A stretch of DNA of 64,000 nucleotides, taken from the NCBI RefSeq assembly GCF_035083965.1, contig NC_089735.1, positions 5,048,001 through 5,112,000 on the forward strand, written 5' to 3'. Within the stretch, counting starts at the first letter, position 1. Each line of letters starts with the position of its first letter. The stretch comes from Branchiostoma lanceolatum. Taxonomy: Eukaryota; Chordata; Leptocardii; Amphioxiformes; Branchiostomatidae. This document shows, piece by piece, positions 46,401-56,351 of this stretch. The translations under genes were made by a program, and so were the position numbers. Under the pieces are notes generated by a model. That model saw nothing but the letters and a program-made list of their open reading frames with translations, had not been told where the DNA came from and made no database searches.

Positions 46401-49400
46401 TGCTGACTACGGTTGTTCAGGGATAACTGTCTAGTGGAGAGGGGGCCTAAAGGAAGATAGATTGTTGATATATCCCAAACACTGAAGAGGTTTGTTGATG
46501 AAGGTCTAAATTTCTTTCTGTTCAGGATGAAGATGGAATGACACAGGTGGATCCAGAGGTGTCTTTCAGAACACCTGGAGATGGACATGCTTCAAAGAAA
46601 AGAAAAGTGGTAAGAGTTTGAAAAGTCTGTATGATACAGAATAAATGTCTTATTCAAATGTTCTATTTTTATCTCACTCTCAATATTGTATTCTAATTAG
46701 CAACACTACGTACAAAAAATTTGTTCTTGTGACTCACTATCTATGTTCCTAAAACTTAAATGAGATTTTTAAAAATTCTCAGAATCAAAAATTGACCATG
46801 TTGTCACTATGAAGTTGGTTTTGAGGTTTTCCACCTTTGCTGTCGTTATTGTTGTGTTTATTTGTCATTGAGATAAATGTACTCATAAGTCTTTCATTGT
46901 ATATTTTTTGGCCCAGACGGGACAGGAAAAAGATGGGTACACTTTTGCCGACAGCGACGACGACCTGGAAGTGGATTGGGACATCCTGCACCCTCCTGGA
47001 AAAACACCAGTCCCCAAAATGACTGCCACCTCAAAAACTGTGAAAACAACAGAAGAAGAAGACAACACTGACAAAGACGATGATTCAGAGGATGATGATG
47101 GAGATGAGGAGATGGATGTTGCCATGGAAACTACTAAGGAGAAAAATCCTTCCACACAGTTGGGGAGAGACTCATTAAGGACAAAGAACGCACCCAGAGA
47201 AACCACTACAGAAGTTGATGTTCCCAAAACAATGGCCAACTTAAAACAGGATGAAGGTTCTGCTGGCATTGTGGAACAGAAAGCAAAGAAGGTGGATTCC
47301 AAGGCTGAGAAATCTGATTCTGAAATGAATAGCAACATGTCTGATTCCTCTGGTGGAGAGGATGTGGATGAGGATGCAGGGAGTGAGTTAGATGATGATG
47401 ATGATGATGGAGATAGTGATGATGAGGTGGATGAAGAAGAGGATGATGATGAGGACGAGGAGGAGGACAGTTCTATTGAGGAGTATGGAGATGAGGAGGA
47501 GAAAGATGAGAGGATCACACCAGACGAAACAAGTGCAGTTCTACCCTTGGAGACAGAGGGCGCATTGAAGTGGAAGGAAAATCTTTCCCAGAAGGCGACC
47601 GATGCATTCCTGCGTCGCCAAGCGGACACACCCAACCTGAGGAAACTGGTCTATGGTAGAGTGGCTGAGGACCAGTCTTCAGGTAGGACTTCTAAATTAT
47701 ACTGGTCACTCATTACAACTCCACAGTTTGGAGAAACACTGGAATTGGTGAAACCTAACTTAAATATATGCTTAATATCAACTTCTGATGTCATGATTAT
47801 TGGTTGATTGCTTGATTGCTTGCTTGCTTGCTTGATTGATTGATTGATTGATTGATTGATCTTTCCACAGATGAGGAAGATGATGAACTTGGTGGACTGT
47901 TCAAAAGAACAACGAAAAAGAGTGAGGGAAGGAGGGGAGGACCCAATGATCTGGACTGTGCCAAGTTTCCCATTACAACGGGGGAGGCCAGGGAGTTTGA
48001 AGAGGTGAAGATTCCATTTGTTTGGTTCAGATGACGTGTAAAGCTCTTTATCAAGGAATAACCTATCAGTTTTAAGAACTTAACTGAATGCTTGCATATT
48101 TTCTACAATTTCTGAGTTTCAATGTGAAACCACTTTCACTGCTCACTATTGTCCTGCAAAACAAAGATTTTCTATTAAAGCTTGGCACCTAAACAGGTTT
48201 GAATTTGTGTTCATAGTATGATGGGAGATATCAAGAGGCCAAACAAAGTTTTTTTGTGTTAAGAATCTTCAACCTTTTCACTGATGCCTAACCCTGTAGC
48301 TAATGCTAATTTGGTGTCTAAAGGATTCATTAGCAAGGAGCGTATTAAGTTACTGTAATTCAGGCTCTCAAAGATTTATCTACATTTCCCCCTCTTTTAT
48401 TATTTGTTACCTTCTAGATCTACGACTTGATCAAGGACTGTTTCGTGACTGGAGACTGGGGTACCCAGGATGCAAAGAGGCAGCTGGAGGAGGACGAGGC
48501 TCTGTATGGGGACTTTGAGGATCTTGAAACCGGGGAGACCCATACTGCACAGACAGAAGAGAAGGAGGAGGAGGGTGGTGAAGACCAGAAGGATAACCAG
48601 GAGGACCAGAACAGTGGAGAGGTGGTTTGAGGAGCTACACACATATGCACCTCTCTCTTGATTTATTGTTGTAGTTGCATGGTATTGTTATTTCATTGCT
48701 GAAGACAGTTGACAGTATAGTTGAAGACATATTTAACTCACACAGAATATTTACAAAATTTATCTTTTTCTTAAATCCCTCTTTCTTAACCACAGACAGT
48801 TGACAGTATAGTTGAAGACATATTTAACTCACACAGAATATTTACAAAATTTATCTTTTTCTTAAATCCCTCTTTCTTAACCACAGACAACGTCGGTAGA
48901 CAAGACGGCACAAGAGAAGCTACTTGAGAAGAAGAGGAAACTGAAGGAGTTGTTCAATGCTGAGTACGACAATGAGGAGGGAGGAGAGTCTTATTACGAC
49001 AGCCTGAAACAGGAGTTAGAGCAGCAAGCACAGGTAAGGGGGCACACCCCATGGCCAGTTTGGGGCACAGTCACATTCGTGAAAGGTTGTTGTAGTACTT
49101 GCACGATTTTGATGTCGTAAGATTTTCAAGAAGGCAGTGACAGAACCATCATCATCATCATCGGTCTTCCTCTTACGAGGTGAAGCAAATAAAGTTCGTT
49201 TTCCAGAATTTCTTGTCATTCATTACAGAAAGGAGTTCCTGTCCTTCCAAATTAGTTTCAGTTTCTATGAGTTTCTTGAGAGTTGTGATTGGTCGACCAA
49301 TCCTTCTGTTTGCGTCTGGGTTCCAAAGCAGAAGCTTTCCCGCTGTGACAGAACCAATTGACAACAACTCCGTTGGCAAGGATCTACGACAGCATCTTCA

Positions 49401-52400
49401 TCAGCAAGACAGCTAAATTTTGTACACCACATGCACGACGATCCCAAGAATTCCTGTAGCGAGTGTAGGAGCCCCAATAGTAATCGGATGGCACCCAGGC
49501 TAGACAGTGACAAGTGACCGTACCAATTCAATTTTCTTTCCTGTGGTTAGGAGTTCTTCATACAGACTGATGTTTTGCTTGACTCTTTTTCATACCTCAT
49601 CATTTATTATGACTCAAGAACACAATGTTGACTACAAACACTGTTTAGATGAACCGGGCGGAGTTTGAGGACATGGATGCGGAGACGCGTGCCCAGTACG
49701 AGGGTTACCGACCGGGGATGTACGTGCGCCTGGAGGTACCTGGCATGCCCTGTGAGTTTGTCACCAACTTCGACGCCTCCTACCCGGTGATCGTTGGTGC
49801 CTTGATGAGTGGTGAGGACAGTGTAGGATATGTGCAGGTGAGATCACTTGTAGTCACACCATGTAAGCCTAATACTGCAATATACGTGAATGTTATTTAT
49901 CACAATGCCTCTGTATAAAGATGGGAAAGTCTTTAAACAGGCTGTGAAATCAGGACCTATCTGACCTTGGCTCTCATTATGATTTTGAGTTGTGTTTCGA
50001 AAATAATTTAATCAGGTTGGTAGAACATAGGATATTTAGAGTTTCTTTTATCACAACCGCAAAAGCGCCACCTGCATCAGCTACTTATAGCGGTGAGAAG
50101 CAGTACTCCAGTCAGAAGCTCTGAAGAAGGTGTCTGACAGACACCGAAACGTCAGCAGGTGAGATTACCTGGTTGTGATAAAAGAAACTCTAAATATCCT
50201 GAGTTGTGTTTGTTTGAGTTATTTCTATAAGTTATTACCCTCATGTTCAATGGTTGCTACTTTATGTTAAATTGTTGTGAATGTATGATTTGGTAAGATT
50301 ATGTTTTGGAATTTTCTTTTGTATCGTGATTTGTTATAATTTTGTGACGTTACACTATTTGTACAGTTACACTGGAAATGACAAAACTTAACAATTTCCT
50401 TTAAGATGCGGCTGAAGAAGCATCGCTGGCACAAGAGGATCTTAAAGACGCGTGACCCCCTGATCTTCTCTGTCGGCTGGAGAAGATTTCAGAGCGTGCC
50501 GCTGTACAGCATCCAGGACCACAACATGCGTAACCGCCTGCTGAAGTACACTCCAGAGCACCTGCACTGCAGCACCACCATCTGGGGTATGTTGGTACTG
50601 CAGCTGTTTGTTTGTTTTGTTGATTGAACATAATATATAACTAGTTCCATCTGGTTAGAAAGGAAATGATTAAATGAAATGATGAGCAGAGGCAGCCAGA
50701 AACCTGGTGTATGCAAGTGTTTTTTTCCCGCACAAATGATTTAATGACATCAAACTGGCATGTTAGTCTCAATCAATCAATCACTCAAACTTGTACATGT
50801 ATGTATTGATTCTGTTTTCAAGAAGGAAGTGTGGGCCCCTTAGATTTTAGCCAGATTAGCAATGATTGTTCTGTAAATGATAGGATGTTGTTGCTTTTTG
50901 CCATGTAGTGCCTAGTAGCACTTTGGTCTGCAAGTTTCCTTGGTTGTTAACCCTTCCCCTTTTAACATACTCAATGTACCACCTCAAACACAGGACTGCC
51001 ATTTTACGTCCCTTCCGATGGGTGGTTGCAGCCCCAAACTTCCCAGGATTTGAACTGTGTTTTTCAGTTCCCAACTAATTGGAACCAGGAGCTCAACTGT
51101 GAGGCTGCTACCAGTTGAGCTACAGGGACATCCCCACAAGAATGGTAGGAACATGATAGGAAATGATCTGGTCCAACCAACCGTGCCTTCTGTCCACTCC
51201 CAGGTCCCATCACCCCACAGGGCACAGGCATCCTGTGTGTCCAGTCCGTCGGGGATCGGTCGTCAGACTTCAGGATAGCCACCACGGGAGTCGTGGTGGA
51301 ACTGGACAAGTCTGTCAACATTGTGAAGAAACTCAAGCTGACGGGATACCCGCTCAAGATATACAAGAACACAGCATTTATCAAGGTATTCTTATAATTA
51401 CCACCCTTTAAGACACCATTTTAGTCTTTTACATTCCAAACATTAAAAAAAATTCCTGATACCGCCCTTTTAGTATTTTACATTCCAAACGTTGAAAAAA
51501 ATTCCTGATACCACCCTTTTAGTCTTTTACATTCCAAACATTGAAAAAAATTCCTGATACCACACTTTTAGTCTTACATTCCAAACATTGAAAAAAATTC
51601 CTGATACCGCCCTTTTAGTCTTTTACATTCCAAACATTGAAAATAATTCCTGATACCTCCCTTTTAGTATTTTACATTCCAAACATTGAAAAAAAATCCT
51701 GATTTCCAGTTCTTAGGATGGGATGCTTGTTTGTTTATCTATTTGCACAACAAGAAATGACATGATATGATAAACAATGTGCAGAAAGAGGGAAGAAGCA
51801 TACATGTCTTATACAACCCCCTCCTCCATTATGCTAATTGAAATTGACAATAGTACTAAGGCATGATCAGGTTCATTGTGCCTGTTGAGACATGTTTCGT
51901 TTTTGCTCGTGCAGGACATGTTTAACTCCATCCTGGAGGTGGCCAAGTTTGAAGGAGCCACGGTGAGGACAGTGAGTGGAATAAGGGGGACCATCAAGAA
52001 AGCTATCAAGGCTCCGGAAGGGGCCTTCAGGGCCACGTTTGAGGACAAAATCAAACTGAGCGGTACGTTATCACGAAAGCACATCTGTGTTAGTAGGTTA
52101 CTAGTACATGATTTAAGTTAAGATTTGCCATTGAACTTGGAAATTGTGTGGCCTCAATCTCAATTCTACATGTATTTGTGTTTGTATATAGTATAGGACT
52201 CAAGGTAGAATAGTAATCATGATATAGTATGTTTGTGCATATCTGGTGCCCAGTCCGCAACACTAAAGCCCCCATTACCACATGTTCTACCCCACAGATA
52301 TGCCCAGTCCAAGTTCCCAGACTGTACAACCCTCTGACCAACCTCTCTATCCCACAGAATGATATAGTATTTGTGCATATCTGGTACCCAGTCCGCAACA

Positions 52401-54503
52401 CTAAAGCCCCCTTACCACCTTCTGTTCTATCTCACAGATATAACATTTGTGCATACATGGTGCCCCGTCCAAGTTCCCCCATAGTACAGCCCTTTCACCA
52501 CCCTCTGTTCTATTCCACACAGATATAGTGTTTGTGCGTACATGGTGCCCCGTCCAAGTTCCCCCATAGTACAGCCCTTTCACCACCCTCTGTTCTATTC
52601 CACACAGATATAGTGTTTGTGCATACATGGTACCCAGTCCAAGATCCCCCATAGTAGCCCTTTCACCACCCTCTGTTCTATTCCTCACAGATATAGTGTT
52701 TGTGCATACATGGTGCCCCGTCCAAGATCCCCCATAGTAGCCCTTTCACCACCCTCTGTTCTATTCCACACAGATATAGTGTTTGTGCGTACATGGTGCC
52801 CCGTCCAAGTTCCCCCATAGTACAGCCCTTTCACCACCCTCTGTTCTATTCCTCACAGATATAGTGTTTGTGCGTACATGGTGCCCAGTCCAAGTGCCCA
52901 GACTGTACAACCCCCTGACCACCCTCCTGTTGGCTGAGAAGGACAAGTGGTCTGGGATGAAGACTGTAGGACAGCTCAAGTTTGAGAGGAGCATCAGGAA
53001 CAACCCCAGTCAGGACTCGCTCTACAAGGTGAAGACTGGTTCGGTTTAGTTTAGTTCATGTTTCAAAACTGCAGAGTAGTTTCTATCAAGATACGCCTCC
53101 ACAGTGTGTTCAAATATGGATTAAGATAACTTGCAGTGTTGACATTCTTGCATTGTTTAGTAAAATACTGGAGTTTACTTCTTTCTATTCGTTTTGATTT
53201 GAATAATCCGTCATTGGCAACAAATAAAAAAGCTGTAGAAGACAATGATGGCCAGCCTCAGTGCTAAGCATTGACATGCAGCAAGGATGATGATGTTTGT
53301 TTATTTAGAAGATCTCCATTAGGGACAGTACATGATATATACTGTAAATGCAGAAAGGTTTGAGGTGCCGTGGTTTTATGTTCGTGGTTTTTGCGTTGAA
53401 ATCTTTACCGCAAACTTAAAACCACCGCGAAAAGCTATTCCATTGTGTGGCTGTAGCACTACCATTGTTTCAAAAGCAAACTCAACATTTCAAAAACATT
53501 TCTGCATGTACAGTATTTCACAAATCTTCCTGGAGTCGTATGATGATGATTTGTTTTTTTTTTCAGAGCAAAAGTTGTGACTATGACTATGTGATAACTC
53601 TTTCTTGATTCTGTCCCTCCCTGTAGCCCGTAGAGAGAAAGCCCCAGAGGTTCCGGCCCCTGAGAGTGCCAGTTAAGCTTCAGCAGCACCTTCCCTTCAA
53701 AACCAAACCTAAACAGAACCCTGCCAAACCAGTCAAGGTTATGGACAGGCCCGTTGTCATCATGGAACCGCACGAGAGAAAGGTAGGATAATCTTTTTTT
53801 TTTTTATTGTTAGACATTCAGAAAAATAATAAGACTTAGTGACTGTATAAACTGTCTAATTAAAGCCCTAGTTACACAGTCAGGATCTTCCCACGACTTT
53901 GCTCTTGGCAAGTCCCCAACCAGAGATGGTGCTGGGTTGGGAGTAGCCTGGAATCCATCCTATTCTAGCTCCAGTTTGATTGCATCTTAGAAGAACATGA
54001 CTTTCCCAACTTTGATTTGCCGAAATTCATAGTCGGCTGGCACAGACAACATTTAAAGACTAGTGGGCAACCTCCCAGACGAACTCCTTGACCTTGCTTA
54101 CGATAACCTTGCTCTGGACTAAGTCCCAACCATGGTCTGGAGAAGGTCGGGAGCCAATGCACTACAGGGGCTTAGAGTGAAGTAGGTGGTGTACTACCGG
54201 GAAATTTTTTGTCAAGTCTCTCCCTGCAGTGCAGTTCTCATATTCTTCCATTTGTTCCAGGTGGCAGCTCTGATGAAGGCCCTACGATCTGTCCACAAGG
54301 ACAAGAAAGCCCAGGAGAAGCAAAAGGTCAAAGAACGATACCAGAACTACAGAAAGCTCCTGGAAAAGGAGACTGCCAAAAGGGAAGCACGCGAGAAACA
54401 GTCCAAGAAGAAGGTCTACTCCATGATGACTCAGATGGAGACAAAAAGGAAAAAGAAACAGGGACTCAGTCATGATGTGCCTAAAATGGGCAAGTTTGAA
54501 TAG
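40452..54503 (+). CDS. BMS1: Ribosome biogenesis GTPase BMS1
   Basis: BMS1 is the nucleolar GTPase of the small-subunit processome; with RCL1 it drives early 40S assembly. Coding exons end to end: 40452-40624, 40921-41111, 41638-41717, 42634-42822, 43388-43530, 44154-44275, 44790-44992, 45479-45612, 46172-46301, 46526-46609, 46917-47682, 47871-48004, 48418-48621, 48887-49033, 49649-49837, 50406-50586, 51204-51385, 51915-52062, 52859-53028, 53627-53782 and 54261-54503. All phases agree and give 1322 aa (human 1282). The G1 loop is GPPKVGKST (residues 88-96), followed by [14 protein letters not shown] and DASFGFEME. The large exon at 46917 encodes an Asp/Glu-rich middle. The C-terminal part keeps [29 protein letters not shown] and a Lys-rich tail. 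AATAAA is at 54657-54662. Confidence 0.97.
41730..42600. other. BMS1 intron 3 repeats, including a SINE
   Basis: From about 41750 there is a dispersed repeat with ATGGAGATATAGTTTTGGGTGTG, a TG run and TTCCGGACAACTG. A tRNA-derived SINE (+) occupies 42392-42600: GTGGCTCAGTGGTTAGAGCG is A-box-like, GGGTTCGATGC is B-box-like, and TGCCCTTGGTAAAGGCACTT is in the body. Confidence 0.6.
43540..43880 (-). mobile_element. SINE copy in BMS1 intron 5, reverse orientation
   Basis: Read on the - strand this shows the body motif TGCCCTTGGGAAAGGCACTT, with a B-box-like GGTTCAATCC upstream of it. The part nearer 43650-43690 (GGCTGGATGCCCTTCC on the + strand) is its 3' tail. A shorter related fragment in the same orientation lies at about 44690-44785, right against the next exon. 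Confidence 0.6.
45966..46151 (+). repeat. 31-bp tandem repeat, six copies, next to a BMS1 splice acceptor
   Basis: The unit TTAGTTTCCAAAGCAGAAAT followed by GACATCTAATG is repeated six times with only A/G changes at one position. The array ends 20 bases before the exon that begins at 46172, so the last intronic bases are repeat plus a short TTTGTTTCTGTGATGTGCAG acceptor. Confidence 0.95.
48705..48886 (+). repeat. Perfect 91-bp duplication of an intron 3' end
   Basis: Bases 48705-48795 and 48796-48886 are identical as far as I can compare them. Each copy ends in TCTTTCTTAACCACAG, so the splice acceptor of the BMS1 exon at 48887 is present twice, 91 bases apart. Use of the upstream one would add 91 bases and shift the frame. 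Confidence 0.95.
49150..49400 (-). mobile_element. LINE reverse-transcriptase C-terminal remnant
   Basis: The - strand frame contains [15 protein letters not shown], then TTL, then a KKFWKT segment. This resembles the end of non-LTR retrotransposon polymerases, where an RRxGRP motif precedes a helical segment with a closing W. Just downstream on the same strand is a GATGATGATGATGATGG run, like the simple-repeat 3' tails of some LINEs. No further polymerase domain is visible, so this would be a 5'-truncated dead copy in a BMS1 intron. Confidence 0.4.
50029..50200. mobile_element. 172-bp MITE with perfect 30-bp inverted ends
   Basis: The ends 50029-50058 (AGGATATTTAGAGTTTCTTT and on) and 50171-50200 are exact reverse complements. 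The interior has a small stem, GGTGTCTGACAGACACC, followed by GAAACGTC. It lies in a BMS1 intron. No target duplication is obvious. Confidence 0.85.
50930..51135 (-). mobile_element. tRNA-derived SINE copy, reverse orientation
   Basis: Read on the - strand it starts GGGGATGTCCCTGTAGCTCA, then TGGTAGCAGCCTCAC, then AGTTCAAATCCTGGG. This is the same family as the copies at 10941 and 26677, here in a BMS1 intron close to the exon at 51204. Confidence 0.65.
51398..51705 (+). repeat. About 50-bp tandem repeat, six copies, in a BMS1 intron
   Basis: The unit contains CCCTTTTAGTCTTTTACATT, then CCAAACATTGAAAAAAATTC, then CTGATACC. It begins a few bases after the donor of the exon ending at 51385. 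Copies differ by single bases and small length changes. Confidence 0.9.
52230..52858 (+). repeat. 83-85-bp array made from the next exon's 5' end plus acceptor
   Basis: Units read CTGTTCTATTCCACACAG, then ATATAGTGTTTGTGCATACA, then TGGTGCCCCGTCCAAG. That is the acceptor and first codons of the true BMS1 exon at 52859. Copies of the acceptor AG end at 52437, 52522, 52607, 52690 and 52773, with more diverged ones at 52297 and 52357, before the real one at 52858. In-frame use of the 52690 site (168 bases) would meet a stop codon, so the array looks like pseudo-exons, not coding sequence. Confidence 0.9.
53340..53520. repeat. Dispersed repeat copy in a BMS1 intron
   Basis: TACTGTAAATGCAGAAAGG, GTGCCGTGGTTTTATG and AACTTAAAACCACCGCGAAA mark the same family as 9515-9700 and 40080-40230. 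Confidence 0.6.
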
Positions 54504-56351
54504 ATGAGAACCCTCAGGAAAGGTTTATTTGCCTTGGTTCCAGAATATATAGGGTAGAGATTGTAATCTGGCAGAATTGCAGATTTTACCAATAGGTATC
54601 CAGATCAGAGTCTCTGTCAACAGAATGCTAGGAATGTGATAGGATGGTCTCCCATTAATAAATGCAATGTTTATTTCAATAGAACAGCAGATGCAGATAT
54701 TATCTTGTGGAGTAAACAAATGATCATCTCAAATAGCAACAGATTGTAAACTTCCCAGTATGTTTTCCAAACCTTTTCAAATTTTCTACAAGCTCAAAGG
54801 CAACTGAGAACAGGCGTCAGAAATAGAATTCATCCCCATGATCTACAATTGACAATTTAAGAGACTCAATCATGACATAAAGCTTTTACTACATGTGGTA
54901 TTGGCAGGTGTTGAAGTGTAAACTGAGATATTAAATGATTCGACAATGTACATGTTATGTTGTAGACTGGTTGGATTCTTTAGTTGAGCTAATCTTACAT
55001 AGATACTGGACTCAATATTACTACCTAACAGAGTGGACAAATGTAGAACCATTGTTGTGACCAAAGAGCATCAAGGAGTGGTATAGTCATGCTTACACTG
55101 AGGAGAAATTACTCCGGGAAGGAGGATGACCGTAAAATTCATAAAAGTATTGGAAATGCTTTTGTTTGCACGTTCGCAGCTAGAACTCACGTTCCCGTCG
55201 TCGCATTGGTGTGTTACTTGGCATATCGTTTGCTAGGTTGGGCGTGGTGATGCACGGTGTCTTTGTTACACCGTAACTGCTTTTATCGTCAATTCAATAT
55301 CGTAATTGCACCCCTATATTGACGCGCAAGTAGAACTGCCCTCCCATAGAGACCGTGCTTAAAGCCGGTCCGCTGTCGCCCAATGTCGTAAGCAGATATA
55401 GGGTAGATTCTTTCGCTACTTGCTGTGATTGTATAGTCACTGTTACAAACACCTTACCCACAATGTGCACACTATAAATACTTCAAGGAGAATTGTGTTA
55501 CGCAACATTACCATATCAGGAGCAATGTCGCGCAAGATGGCCAAAATGAGGGAAAATTTCACGCATCAGAAGGTGCGCATTTGCTCAAAGCAAACAATAG
55601 AACCAGGCGTGGCAGTACTAGAAAACTGGACGTGACCGGTTTTGTTAGTCTCTTAGCACAGACAGATAGGTGCAGCGATACCACAAGTCTGGGTGAACAG
55701 GCTCTGGTGCTGATATTAACCCTAGTAGCGCGGAACCCCAGCAGTGGGGGCATGTTTTGGTATAGAACTCCAGCAGGACTTAACAATTTCCACAGTCGGG
55801 AGAGAAAATAAAGCCAGGGTCTGACTCTGATATAGGTTAATTCGTAATGGTAACTTTATGGTCGGGTTGTTGAATGAAGCTGTTTCTTAAACGGTATTTG
55901 GCCATTCGCAACACTGAACTGCAACATAAGCATTACTGTTTTTCAATTAAAACAAGAACAGGCTGACAGCTTGATTGTTACAAACAGCCTGAGGTCTATC
56001 CCTGTGTGAGTTAAGTCCATTCTACGTGTGGTTGCCCTTCCAACGATTGCAGCAAACATAACTGCAGAAGTCTTGATGTCAGGCTATGTTGTTAATCACT
56101 TGTTGACTTGAAAAATTCCAAGGTTGCTCCCGCCCTGGGGGATAATTACCGAACGGAATGAAGAACTGGTTTAGGCCTCACTGCAACCTCTTTTTAAGGC
56201 GTTGTTCATATCACAAAGTACGGTGGCATCATTTGAACCAAGTTACAGCCTACGCAGGGTTTCTGAAACTCCTGGCCTTTAATCTGGTGAGAACTGTGCA
56301 TCACGATTTTAATCCTACTTTCAAGTTCGAGTTACTTCAACCTCCAGCACG
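54504..56351. other. BMS1 3' UTR and intergenic stretch
   Basis: The BMS1 3' UTR probably ends soon after AATAAA at 54657-54662. The rest has no exon that I can support. A copy of the short repeat with ACTATAAATACTTCAAGGAGAATTGTGT lies at about 55467-55500. The promoter and 5' UTR of the amidase gene should lie at the right end. Confidence 0.5.

Noticed and set aside
46883..47635. 250-codon minus-strand frame rich in serine
   Set aside because: It is the antisense shadow of the acidic BMS1 exon, where GAT/GAG codons read as serine and leucine.
50121..50153. Hammerhead ribozyme
   Set aside because: An extra A separates the CTGAAGA core from stem II and I see no stem III, so I do not call it a feature.
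52090..53049. Open frames in both directions over the 85-bp array as a repeat-containing protein
   Set aside because: The periodic peptide comes from pseudo-exon copies, and in-frame inclusion of the units meets stops.
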